A program made the position numbers and the translations under genes. A stretch of DNA of 64,000 nucleotides from Closterium sp. NIES-65 (lineage: Eukaryota > Streptophyta > Zygnematophyceae > Desmidiales > Closteriaceae): contig CANXME010000897.1 in assembly GCA_948144175.1 (NCBI GenBank), forward strand, positions 62,001 through 126,000, in the 5' to 3' direction. Positions 36,001 to 47,280 of this stretch are shown piece after piece (position 1 is the stretch's first letter; each line of letters begins with the position of its first letter). The notes under the pieces are model-generated. The model saw only the letters and a program-made list of their open reading frames with translations, was not told the DNA's origin and made no database searches.

Positions 36001-37680
36001 ATGTAGAAGTCACGCACGCATGCTTGCAGTCGCAGAACCAGCCTCAATAGCAGCCTCAGTACCAGCTTTGGAACAGCCTCGGAACTTACCTGAGAGCTAG
36101 CTTTGGAACCAGAGCCAACACAGGCTCGGAACTAGCCTTGATGAGCTAGAATCAATCAAGCAGCTGAGCACACATACCTGAATCCATCAAAGCCTGCAAG
36201 AGTCATGTCGGCTCTGAGCCTTGGCCCGCGCTTCCAAATCCGGTAGGTGTCGCTGGGAGCGATCCTCGAGACGAAGGGGATGACGGAGGACTCGAAGGAC
36301 CACGTGACCTCCATGTAAAAGTCGCGCATGCGCGTGAGGATGGCTGCGAGGGCGGGCAGGCGGCGCATGTAGCGCGCCCACACCTGCACCCCACTGTGGC
36401 GCAGGATGGCCGTGGCTATGACCTCGTCCCGCGTGCACACCGCCTCCTGGATGGCCGTCCAGCCGCCTCCGTTCTGGGAGGAGGGGAGGGGAGGGGAAGG
36501 GGAGTGGGCGGGCGGGGAAATGGGAAGGAGAGGGGGAAGGGGGAAGGGGAAGGAGAAAGGGGGACGGGGAAGGGAAAAAAGGGGAAGGGGAAAGGGGGAA
36601 GGGGAAGGGGTGGAACAGAGGGTAATTCTGAGTGAGGTGAAATAGGCGCTGCTGGTTTTTGCGTCGACTCAAAAGTCAGTTCTGAGTGAGGTGAAATAGG
36701 CGCTGCTGGTTTTTGAGTCGACTCAAAAGTCAGTTCTGAGTGAGGTGAAATAGACGCTGCTGGTTGGGAGAGGTGGGCGGGCAGGCGGCGGATGTGTCGC
36801 ACCCACACCTGCCCGCCGCTGCGGCGCAGGATGGCTATAACCTTAAATAACCATCTCCCGTTCTAACCAATCCGTATCATTGCTAGTCAATGGTGCTTGC
36901 ATTGCATGACAGACAGATAGAGCAGAAGCGCTTGCTCACCGCTTGTGAGACACCCACCCCCCTACCCCCCCCCCCCCCCTTCCCCCCCCCCGACATCCCA
37001 ACATTCCATCAACCCCCTGACCCCGACCGAACCCTCCTTGCCCCCATCCCTTGGTCCCATCCCTCCCCATCCTTCCCCCTCCTCCCCTTTTCCCCCTTTT
37101 CCTCCTTTTTCCCCCTTCCCCCACTTCCCCCCGGCCCAAGCAGCACACGTGTCATCCCAGCATCATCCCACCAACACCAGCGGCGCACCTGGAGGCTGAC
37201 GTCAGCGCCAGCCTGGACCAATAGCTCCACGGCGGCCCTATCACCGAGCCGCACCGCCAGGCACAGCGGCGACTCCTTGTGCGGCACGTCGCGCCGATCC
37301 AGCGTGCGCTGCGCCACGTCAGCCTGGACCTCCGCAGCCAATGACTGCTCCTCGGTCTTGATACTCCCCGGAATCGGCGGGCGCGGGACCGACGCGAGAA
37401 TGCGCCTTAAAGCGTGGTAATCGCGCTGCAGGATCGCCGTGTGGATGGGGCTGTGAGAATAGTCCTGGATATTAATATTCGCGACGGCGCGCACCGTCGC
37501 GGCGGCGAGCGCCTCGGTCGACATGGAGCTGCCGGAAGAGCCCCCGCAGTGATTGGCGCCGGGTTTTGCGGCGGCGACGCGATTCGAAGTGTGAGACGCA
37601 CGGGGATGATCCGAATTAGTAGCCGCCGCATTGGCCGCTGTTGGCGTAGGCTGCGGAGGGGGGTCTTCGGAAAGAGGCAT
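32035..37680 (-). CDS. ANKRD13-like ankyrin repeat / GPCR-chaperone domain protein
   Basis: Four exons are joined by GT-AG junctions with matching phases: 37189-37680, 36178-36473, 33856-35336 and 32035-32802 (TAG). Exon 1 carries ankyrin motifs (SHSPIHTAILQRDYHALR; SPLCLAVRLGDRAAVELL). Exon 2 has the GPCR-chaperone (PF11904) core: MRDFYMEVTWSFESSVIP and APSDTYRIWKRGPRLRAD. Exon 3 has ADMTLA..., PQSLIFMG, RQVPGAMTDEE, ILTEEERAQLKAAL and RGLKPVLWMTRDFPL. Exon 4 has VAIPVVPTVRVSVTFSKF and DPFVIPEEYKWVDLKERK. The order matches plant ANKRD13 proteins, which are related to animal ANKRD13 ubiquitin-binding/ER chaperone proteins. At about 1010 aa it is longer than the roughly 600-aa plant homologues because of Gly/Glu-rich inserts. 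A one-base frame shift lies in G-runs near 34280-34330. The start at 37680 is the first in-frame ATG; a later ATG near 37521 is possible. Confidence 0.85.
32803..33855 (-). repeat. ANKRD13-like intron 3 with ghost exon ends and microsatellite
   Basis: 33657-33805 is a partial copy of the last ~145 bases of exon 3, including a donor-like GTGGGT; it encodes LWMTRDFPLDMKELLPLL. 32864-32966 copies the first ~100 bases of exon 4 with its acceptor. Fainter echoes occur at 33155-33225 and 33300-33350. A (TG)n run occupies about 32979-33030, and a TTTTGAG/CTCAAAA palindrome lies at 33512-33535. Confidence 0.75.
35337..36177 (-). repeat. ANKRD13-like intron 2 with four ghost exon ends
   Basis: 35857-36018 copies the end of exon 2 (RDFYMEVAWSFESSVIP and IWKRGPRLRADMTLA) including the junction. 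35416-35472, 35560-35616 and 35733-35775 each copy the first bases of exon 3 (minus-strand reading of GGTGAAGCGCAAGCCACAG) with the acceptor. Palindromic or near-palindromic seams lie at 35385-35398 and 35707-35720. Confidence 0.78.
36474..37188 (-). repeat. ANKRD13-like intron 1 with repeated units
   Basis: A unit TTCTGAGTGAGGTGAAATAG plus GCGCTGCTGG occurs three times (36626-36765), separated by TTTTGAGTCGACTCAAAA-type palindromes (36656-36674, 36711-36728). 36777-36840 echoes an internal part of exon 2 (RRLP...LRR...ILRH region). Long C-runs lie near 36960-36990. Confidence 0.7.
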
Positions 37681-38839
37681 GGCTGCTACCGCGGAATGGC
37701 TGATGTTGAAGCAACCAAAGCAGAACTACACGTAGGATTACACGAGTTGGGTTGACGAAACTGGTTCTGTCGTCGTCGCCTGGTCAGGCGACGGTCGGCC
37801 GTCGCCTCGATTTTTCGCCTTTCGTATGTCTGATACTCCTACTACATAATTCACAGAGCTAGAGACAGCAGAGCGGTAAGGCGAGTAGCTGACAAATTAT
37901 GACGGATAAAAATGTAGCGGTAACGCTAACGGTCGAAACGTCACGTCACGTTGACTTCTCAGGACATTTCACCCAGCCCTGGCCCTGGAACGCAACCGCA
38001 ATTATCGCATCGCAACGCAAGCTTCCTCTAACTTCCTCCCCCTCGCAGTCTAAAACTACAACGGAGATCACGCCCGTGATTGCGCGAAACGCGGGAGCAA
38101 AGCAAGGCGGAAACGGTGCAGCAAAGCAAGTAGGTAAGAGTCAGACACGTCAGTTCAGTCAGTGTGGGATGGAATGGAAGTGCCAGCAACTTACAGGACG
38201 GGACAGGTCACTCAGGGAGTCAGGATTCACAAGTCACGACACGGGAGTCTAGGCTGCGACTGATGCTGAACAGTGTGCTGATAAAGAGGCGTCCAAGCCA
38301 AGCCATGTGTGGACTTAAATTCACACACTTTACCACGGTTTTTAGTTCGTTTTCTTGCGGTCTGACGTGGTAGCATGCAGCTACCATGGTTCACCATTTG
38401 GAAACGTGCTGAACCGCACTGTACGATCACTGCAACCAACGCGCACAACCACCCCGTGACGTGCTGGAGCCCACAGGCCTACAAATATTCGAAATATTGG
38501 GCAAGCACCCTTCGAAAATAGTATAGCACCGTACACCTATGTCCTTTACTTTTTACACGAAATATCCTTCAAGACTCTTCTTCAGCAAGCTTCACAATCA
38601 CAAGAGAGGACAGTGCCAAGAGCATTCAATTGATGGTTTTTCTAAACCACTTGAACAAGCACTGAGAGTATATGGTACTTCAAGATAAACCGAGTCCCTA
38701 TCACATCCTCCACACCAGGTATCAGTCATACGCCCATGTCATGGCCCACTAAAAAAACCGGATCGCCATGTACTGTAACAAACCACTGTTTCAAACCCCG
38801 TATGCTCTGCCCAATCCCCTAATACCCTCCCCTCCACCA
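37681..38839. other. Intergenic between TPLATE 3' end and the ANKRD13-like start
   Basis: About 1.16 kb. It should hold the TPLATE 3' untranslated region and the promoter of the downstream gene. No TATA box or further gene could be recognised with confidence. Confidence 0.45.
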
Positions 38840-41006
38840 CTACGAAATCACCAGCTTCTGCTGCTCCCTCAGCGCATTCCACTCCTGCAGCACCGCCAGC
38901 TGGAGCGCATGCTCCTCCTCGGGAATCACCGGGATTTCCGGTGCCTCCTCTCCCTCAGCAGGCGCGGGTTCAAACATGCCGGGTAGGGGGATGCTCTTGG
39001 AGGCGGGGCGCACGGCGGAGCTGAGGAGCTCGAGAGACTCGTCGTGGCGCTTCTTCTTTGTGGCTGTGAACGCTGCTAGCTCCTCCTCACTCACTGCCCG
39101 TATGGCCCCGCCTGGGGATGGCGGGATGGCGAGGGGTGAGAATGTGTGTGTGTACGGGAGGGCCGGGAGGAGGGGAAGGAGGGGAAGGAGGGAATTGGGG
39201 GAGGGGGGAAGGAGAGTGGGAGCAAGGATGAGATGGTTTGGTGGGACTGTGTGGTCATCCAGCCTTCACTGGACAGCGGAGGAAATCCCCAAAACCACTT
39301 CTCTCTCGTCCCAACTAATTAAGCGCAGCAGCACAAAGCACAAAGGATTGGGAGTGAAATCATGAGGAGCAGGAGTAACAAAGGAATGGCATGTAAGAGC
39401 CAAGCACTCGGTACCTGTGAGGTCATTCAGCCACTCCTGGGGCCCAGCTAGGATCTCATTGACAACGTGTGGAGAAAGGAGGAGAAAGGATCATGCGCAC
39501 GACCCTTCAGAGAGCAGCGTGCGAGGACCAAACCAAGCCAAGCATAACTGCGAACCAATCAGGACTGCTTTACCTGTGAGGTCATCCAGCCACACCTGCG
39601 GGGCCGCTAGGATCTCGTTGACGACGCGGGGGGAGGAGGAGCGCAGCACAGACGACCAACCTAGTGCACTCTCACCAACACAGTGGGTCGAATGTAGGGA
39701 CCAGACCAGGCCGCACGCGTACCTGTGAGGTCATCGAGCCACTCCTGGGGGGCCGCTAGGATCTCGTTGACGACGTGTGGGGATGAGGAGCGCAGCACGA
39801 AGCGGCAGAACATGGTGGTGGAGTCGGCTGCAAAGCCGCCGTCGCTCGCAATGTCACTCGTGCCGAACACTATTATGGCCAGCGTGTCTCCGAACCATGT
39901 CTTGGCCGCATAGAACACCTGGGGAGGTGGGGGGGAGCGGAGAGGGGGAAAAGAGGAGGGGGACAGGGAGAATGAGCGGCCTTTAAGGTACCTATAGTGC
40001 GGAACACCGGGGGAGGGAGCGAGGCAAGGCAGCAAGCGAGCAGGGCTGGGAAGGTGCGTGTGGGGAGGAGGAGCGCAGCACGAAGCGGCAGAACATGGTG
40101 GTGGAGTCGGCTGCAAAGCCGCCGTCGCTCGCAATGTCACTCGTGCCGAACACTATGATGGCCAGCGTGTCTCCGAACCATGTCTTGGCCGCATAGAACA
40201 CCTCGGAGAGAGGAAGCGGGGAGAAGGGTAGTGGAGGGGAGGAGGGAGGGTCAATGGTGTGAGCAAGACTGTGGACACATACCTATTACCTGGAAGCCTC
40301 AACACACCACCAGCACACATGCACACATACCTGGAAGCCCGCACGATTGCTGATGAGATGCGTGGCGACTTTGAAAACAGGGCGAGAGTCAATGGCGCGC
40401 AGCCCTGCTAGCAGCCTTCACCCAAGTACAGAGCCTCAACACACACCACGCCCACACGCCACCCGCACACACATACCTGGAAGCATCAACACACCACCAG
40501 CACACATGCACACATACCTGGGAGCCTCAACACACCACCAGCACACATGCACACATACCTGGAAGCATCAACACACCACCAGCACACATGCACACATACC
40601 TGGAAGCATCAACACACCACCAGCACACATGCACACATACCTGGAAGCATCAACACACCACCAGCACACATGCACACATACCTGGGAGCCTCAACACACC
40701 ACCAGCACACATGCACCAGGGAGCCTGCGCGGCTGCGTTTTTTCTAGTCGACTCAAAAGTCCGCGCGGCTGCGGGTGAGATGTGAGGCGATTCTGAAGAC
40801 GGGACGAGAGTCAATGCCACGCAGCCCTGCGAGCTACCTGCGGATGCCCACGAGAACACTGCCAAGTGTAACCCTCTCAGGCCTTGCCATACCACCACTT
40901 TCACTTCACACTTTCTCTGTAATACACCAAAACCTGTCATCACGTAGTGAGTGAATCCCACGCGCGCCGTTTATGAAATCCACGCAGCATTCACCCAGGT
41001 ACAGAG

Positions 41007-41071
<65 letters not shown>

Positions 41072-44000
41072 GCCCACACACCACCACCCACACACACACA
41101 TGTATACTTGGAAGCCCGCACGGCTGCGAATGAGATGCGAGGCGACTTTGAAGACGGGGCGAGAGTCAATAGCGCGCAGCCCTGCTAGCAGCCTTCACCC
41201 ACGTACAGAGCCTCAACACACACCACCCGCATGTACCTGGAAGCCCGCACGACTGCGGATGAGATGCGAGGCGACTTTGAAAACAGGGCGTGAGTCAATG
41301 GCGCGCAGCCCTGCGAGCAGCCTCCTGATGCCGACGTCGTCGGAGGAGAGGACGAGCGAGGAGTGCGTTGAGTCGTAGAGGTAGGCGCCTGTGTGCTCAC
41401 CCACTGCTGGCAGGCTTGGTAGCACTCGGAAGAACTCCACTGGCGAGCACCTGAGGATGGGGAGGGGAGAAGGAGGGGGAGAGGGAGAGGGAGAGGGAGA
41501 AGAGGGGGGAGGGGAGGGAGGAAGAAAAGGGGAAGGACGGGTGGGGGTTGGATGGGAGGGGGACGGATGACGTGTGAGAGGGTAAGAAGGGACATGAGCC
41601 TGGAAGGGAAGGGGGGCGGAGGGGGGGGGACGGAGGGTACAAGAGGAGTGTGTTGAATTGTAGAGGTAGGTTCCTGTGTGCTTGCCCACTGCTGGCAGGC
41701 TGGGCAGCACTCAAAAACTGTCTCACATGAACACGCACCCAACCACCCACCCACCCACCCACCCACCCACACGCATCTGTGCGGTCTGTAAGCGGCACAC
41801 GGTAGGGCACACACCGCAGCCTTACACACGCAGGTATTGAGGCACCTCAAAACATGTCTCACAGGCGCACACGCCCACCCACCCACACGCACCTGTATGG
41901 CACGAGCAGGTCAGTAAGCGGCACACGGTACGGCACACACCGCAGCCTCACAGGCGGCCGCACAGGCCCACTCGCCGCACCCCCTTCCCCCTCACTCCCA
42001 CTCGTCCTCCTCCTCCTCCCCAACCCCCCAATCCCACCTCCTCCTCCCCCTCCCCCCTCCTCATCCTCCAAACTCAGCCTAGTTATATCCGCTATCCCTG
42101 CTCCTGCTCCTCCTCCCCCGGGGCTATTATGTGAGGAGCGGCGGTTGTTGGTGGAGCGGGGGCCAGGGAGAGTGCCGTGATAGAAGAGCATGTGGAGCTG
42201 CAAGGCGTTGCGCTGGAAGCGGGTCACAGAGACTGTCACGTCGGAATATATCGGCTCCTGTGAGGGGAGGGAGACGTAGTGAGCAGAGCCGCGGGAGAGC
42301 AGTGAGAAGGCATGGGAAGAGATAGAAGAGCATGTGGAGCTGCAAGGCGTTGCGCTGGAAGCGGGTCACAGAGACTTTCACATCTGAGTACATTGGCTCT
42401 TGTGAGGGAAGGGGTGTGGTGGAGAGGGGAGAGCGGTGGGAGAGCGGTGGGAGAGAGAATAGGTCGAGCTGCACGAGCATGTGGAGCTGTAAGGCGTTGC
42501 GCTGAAAGCGGGTCACAGAGACTGTGACGTGACGTCCGAATCGATAGGCTCTTGTGAGGGAACGGCGATGATTGGGAGAGCTGTGAGCAAGAAAAAAACA
42601 CGGGAAAAGGATAGGAGAGCGGGGGCCAGGCGGGAGCCAGGAAGAGGGCCTTGATAGAAGAGCATGTGGCGCAGCAAGGCGCTGCGCTGAAAGCGGGTCA
42701 CGTCGAAATGTGTTGGCTCCTGTGAAAGGTGGGGAGTAGAATAGTGAAAGCGCTGGGGAAGAGAGCATGAGCAGAGATGTGAGGAGCGTATGGAGCAGCA
42801 GGAGAGCAGCAGGAGAGCAGCAGGGGAGTTGAGAGAGTGGCATCCAAGCTACTGGGCTGGGGAGATTACTGCTGCACTACTCTCCTGTGGCTAACAGTCC
42901 TCCCAGCTTGCAGCCACACGTGCCGTGCTCACGTCCCCCTTTCCCCTTCCATTCCCCACCCCTGTAGCACCACCATTGGCTTGTGACAGTCGACCCAACA
43001 CAACGAGAAAAGCACAAGCCCACCTGTGGCTGCAAGCGGTTTAGTTAGACGGCGAGTGGCGCGAGGCGCCCCATCCATGAATATGATATTTGAGTCGACT
43101 CAAAAATCATCCATGAATATGAGAGCACCCAGCAGCCCCACATGCACGTCCCTCCTCCCCCCTCCCCCCTCTCCCTCCCCCTAGCACCACGGATGATTTC
43201 TGAGTCATTCAGAGGGAACAAGCTCACCTGTGGCTGCAAGCGGTTGAGCCTGCGAGTGGCCCGAGGCACCCCATCCATGAATCTCAGAGCACCCAGCAGC
43301 CCCACGTGCACGTCCACCCGCGGCAGCACCACCTCTGTCATATTTAGCACCTGATGGGAGTGGTATGTATGGGAGGAGGGGCAGCAGTAGGAGAGACGAG
43401 TTAACAGTGTTTGACTGAACTTTGAACCCTAAAAGACACCTTTGGGAGCACCCAGCAGATCCCAGCAGCCCCATGTGCACGTCCCCCCGCGGTAGCACCA
43501 CTTCCGCTATGTTCAACACCTGGTACGAGTGGTATGTAGGGGACGAGAGAAGGGGGAAGGACAGAACTGTTTGAATTCTAGAGGTAACCCCCAGCCCCTA
43601 GAATCCCCAGCAGACGACTTTTGAGACGTCTCAAAAGTCGTCTAGAGGTAACCCCCAGCCCCTAGAATCCCCAGCAGACGACTTTTGAGACGTCTCAAAA
43701 GTCGTCTAGAGGTAACCCCCAGCCCCTAGAATCCCCAGCAGACGACTTTTGAGACGTCTCAAAAGTCGTCTAGAGGTAACCCCCAGCCCCTAGAATCCCC
43801 AGCAGCAATACCCCGGCATGCATGCACCCTCTCTCACCTTCACGCTCACAGTCACCCTCCTCTCTGTCATGGCCGACAGATGAAACACCTCAACATACGC
43901 CAAGTCACTGCACTGCTGTTCCCCCTCACTCTATTCCCACTGGCGCAAAAACCTCCTACCGTCCGGACTTTTAAGGCACCTAAACACAACTCACCTTCAC

Positions 44001-47000
44001 GCTCACAGTCACCCTCCTCTCCGTCATCGCCGACACATCAAATGCCTCAACATACGCCAAGTAACTGCACTGCTCCTTGTGATGCTAGTCGCCACTGGCG
44101 CCAACACCTACCTACCTACCATCTGAACTAATGAGGCACCTGAGAGAAACTGACCTTCACACTGAGAGTAACCCGCCTCTCATTCATGGCTGACAGATGA
44201 AACGCCTCAACATACGCCAAGTCACTGCTCCCAGTAATACTAATCGCGGCCGGCGCCGAAACCTGCCGCCCCGCCGCAATCCCTGACGAAGCACCCGCAA
44301 TCCCCGCCATGCCTCCTCCGGGGATTAAAGCCGGGTCGAGCCCTTGGTCCTCCTGCTGCTGCTGCAGCTGCCTCTGTAGCAGCTCGTCAGGAGAGGCGGA
44401 CGGGGCTGAGAGGTCCGAGACGGCGGATTTAACGAGGGACTCGAGCTTCCGGTCCTGCGCTGCGGCTGCGCTGTTGTAGAGGACTGAGAGGCGGTGGTGC
44501 GAGAAGGGGTACTCGCCCGTTGCTCCCATGCGCACTGCCCACCTGTGGAGGGGGGAACGGGGAGCAGGGAAGGGGAGGGAGAGAGGGAGTGACAGGAGAA
44601 AAGGGAGCGCGGAGAAACGGCAGAGGGGCGAAAGGGAGAGGTCTGAGACAAGGGACTCGAGCTTCCGGTCCTGCGCTGCTGCTCTGTTGTAGAGGACGGA
44701 TAGGCGATGGTGGGAGAAGGGGTACTCGCCCGTTGCTCCCATGCGCACTGCCCACCTGTGGATGAGGGGTGGGGAGAAGAGGTGGCGGGAGAGATAGAGG
44801 GTGAGTGGAAGAGAGCGAGGGGGGGGGAGTGGGAGGGGGGAGTGAGCGTGGAGAGGGGGAATGAGAGAGGAGAGAGAGGGTGCGGAAGGAGGTATTGACA
44901 TGGAAAGGAAAGGAGTAGAAAGCAGGTCCCACCAGATGTGTGCACTGAACCACATACGTGGTGCACCATATACGAAGCTGTGTCGCATACCCACACACCC
45001 CAAGCCAACCCATCCTCCCAATCCATCTCTGAGGCGCCTCAAAAACACACCAGACGTACTCACACTCCACATATCCCCCCAGGATATGGTGCACATAAGC
45101 CAGGGACTGCATAATACTGAGACAACCCTTCTCCCAAACACCTCAAAACCCCCCTTCGCCCAACACCCTCACACTTTCCTCTCGCCCCCCAGCAGCACCA
45201 CTCACGTGCGGTCGGGGAAGTGGTGCACATAAGCCAGAGACTGCAGGATGCTGCGGCAGCGGTGGCGAGTGGCACTATCCACGAGCCCTGGCGCCGACTG
45301 CAACTCCTCCACCTCCCGACACACCAGCGCTGCTGCCCTGAAGCTCCTCGCGCCCAGATGCAGCGCGCACACCAGAATCGCCTGCACCTCCTGCAACCGG
45401 TTCCCACTCATCGCCACCGCTGCCGCACCCCCTCCTCCCCCTCCTCCGCCTCCCCCGTCCCCAGCAACCACGTCCGCGAGCATGGTTCCGGTGGCGTCGT
45501 CGGGAGAAAAGAGGATGCGGTGGAAGAGGGAGGTGAGGATGGTGACTGGGTCTTTTGGGTCGTCTGGGAAGAGAGGCTCTGGGCCTGAGAAGGACATGTG
45601 CTCCGCTAGCACCCATAGGAGCCGCACGCGCAGGGTGGAGGAGGAGAGCTGCGGTGTGATTGAAGAGGGTTGGGAAGAGGAAGGGAAGTGGGAAGGTTGA
45701 GTGAAGGAAGGGGAGGAGAGAGAGGCTCCGGGCCTGCGAAGGACTTTTGCTCCGCTAGCACCCACAGGAGCCGCACGCGCAGGGTGGAGGAGGAGAGCTG
45801 GAGTGTAACGGGGTGGGGGAATAGGGCGGGGGAGAGTGGGGCAGTGGAAGGTTTAGTGAAGAGAGGGGAGGAGAGAGGGGGTCCAGGGCCTGAGTATTAC
45901 AGGTGTTCCAAGTTGGTTTTTGATTTTTTTTCAAAAACAAACTATTTTGAAAAGCCAACCGGGCCTGAGAAATACAGGTGTTGCATGCCAAACCAGAGGA
46001 GACGCAGTCGCAGGGTGGAAGAGGAGAGCTGTGATGCACGGGGATTGGCGGGAGATGGGGAGGAAGCTCTCGACCGCTCTCAACCCCATCCCAACCCACC
46101 TCTTTTGCGTCTTCCAGTAGCTGTCTCTGCAGCGTGTACAGTCGCTGCTCCGCCCGAATCTGCTCCGGAGTAGCCCCATCCTTGGCACTCTTCACCCCGC
46201 TCGCAGTGTTATACACTTGGCACAGCCGCACCAGCAGCCGAAGGTAACAGTCCACAGCATACGTCCGCCCGCCACACTGCCACCGCACGCACGCCCTACA
46301 CACCTCCACCACCTCTAGTGCCGTCTGCCCCCACGCCTCCCACCCTCCAGATGAAGCCTCCCCGGATACCACTGCTGCTAGGGACCCCCCTCTGCCTGCC
46401 GCGGCAGCAGCAAAGGAGAACCCAGCTCCTGACTCCGCGCCGTAGCCTTCTATACCTCCCCCGCCGAACCCTCCTGCTAACCCGCTCCCCATGCCTCCCG
46501 CGCCCCCCGCTCCCCCTGCGCCGAACCCTCCCCCGCCTGCGCCTGCCCCGCCTGCTCCTCCGCCTACTCCCCCGCCCCCGCTCCCACTCGCCAGCTGAAA
46601 CGCACTCTCTACCAAACACGCCAGAAGCTCCTCTCTAAACAGCCCACTATCAACGTTCGGCACTACTGGCAGCGCCAGTTCGTCTTTAATCTGCGGGTCG
46701 TCAAAGAGGGAAGAGACGTCCGTGCCTGCGACGGGTCTCTGGCCCCTGCGCGCCGATTCCTTTGAGAAAAGATCCACGCAGAGAGCAGCGCGGCAGATGC
46801 TCGCTAGGGCAACCATACGATCCGCTTCGGCTCTCAACCCTCGGACCATCAGCAACAGCCGTTTGAAGAGTGCCGCCTGCGTGTGTATGTCCAGGAGAGG
46901 GAGGTTCGACACCACGGCTTTAACTATCGCCTCTCGTCCCGCTGAGTACTCCTGCCGATCCCACAACGAGAGGAACGCAGTCACAGGCCCGGTCGCCCAC

Positions 47001-47235
47001 TCCGGTTTCCCCCCAGGCACGGCCGCGAGAGCGAGAATCTGCAAGCCCACTTCGAAGACTATGGATGGGTCTAGAGAGGCGAGGTACGGTGAGAGGTGCG
47101 TGACTATATCTGCCACGCCGAGCATGCGCTCTGTGTTCACCAGGTCTTTCCGCTCCTCTGCGGCTGCTGCGGCTGTTTCTGACGACACCGTCGTAGCGAG
47201 TGCAGTGGAGGACGAGGAGGAGCGACGTGATCCCA

Positions 47236-47280
<45 letters not shown>

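Noticed and set aside
35857-36018. Alternative full exon 2 (mutually exclusive exon)
   Set aside because: The copy lacks the first half of exon 2 and has no acceptor at its open end, so it cannot replace the exon.
40447-40716. CRISPR-like array
   Set aside because: The 41-bp units are head-to-tail tandem repeats without unique spacers and derive from a splice donor in a nuclear gene.
40951-41188. ORFs of His/Thr repeats on the plus strand
   Set aside because: They are translations of the (CA)n microsatellite in TPLATE intron 6.
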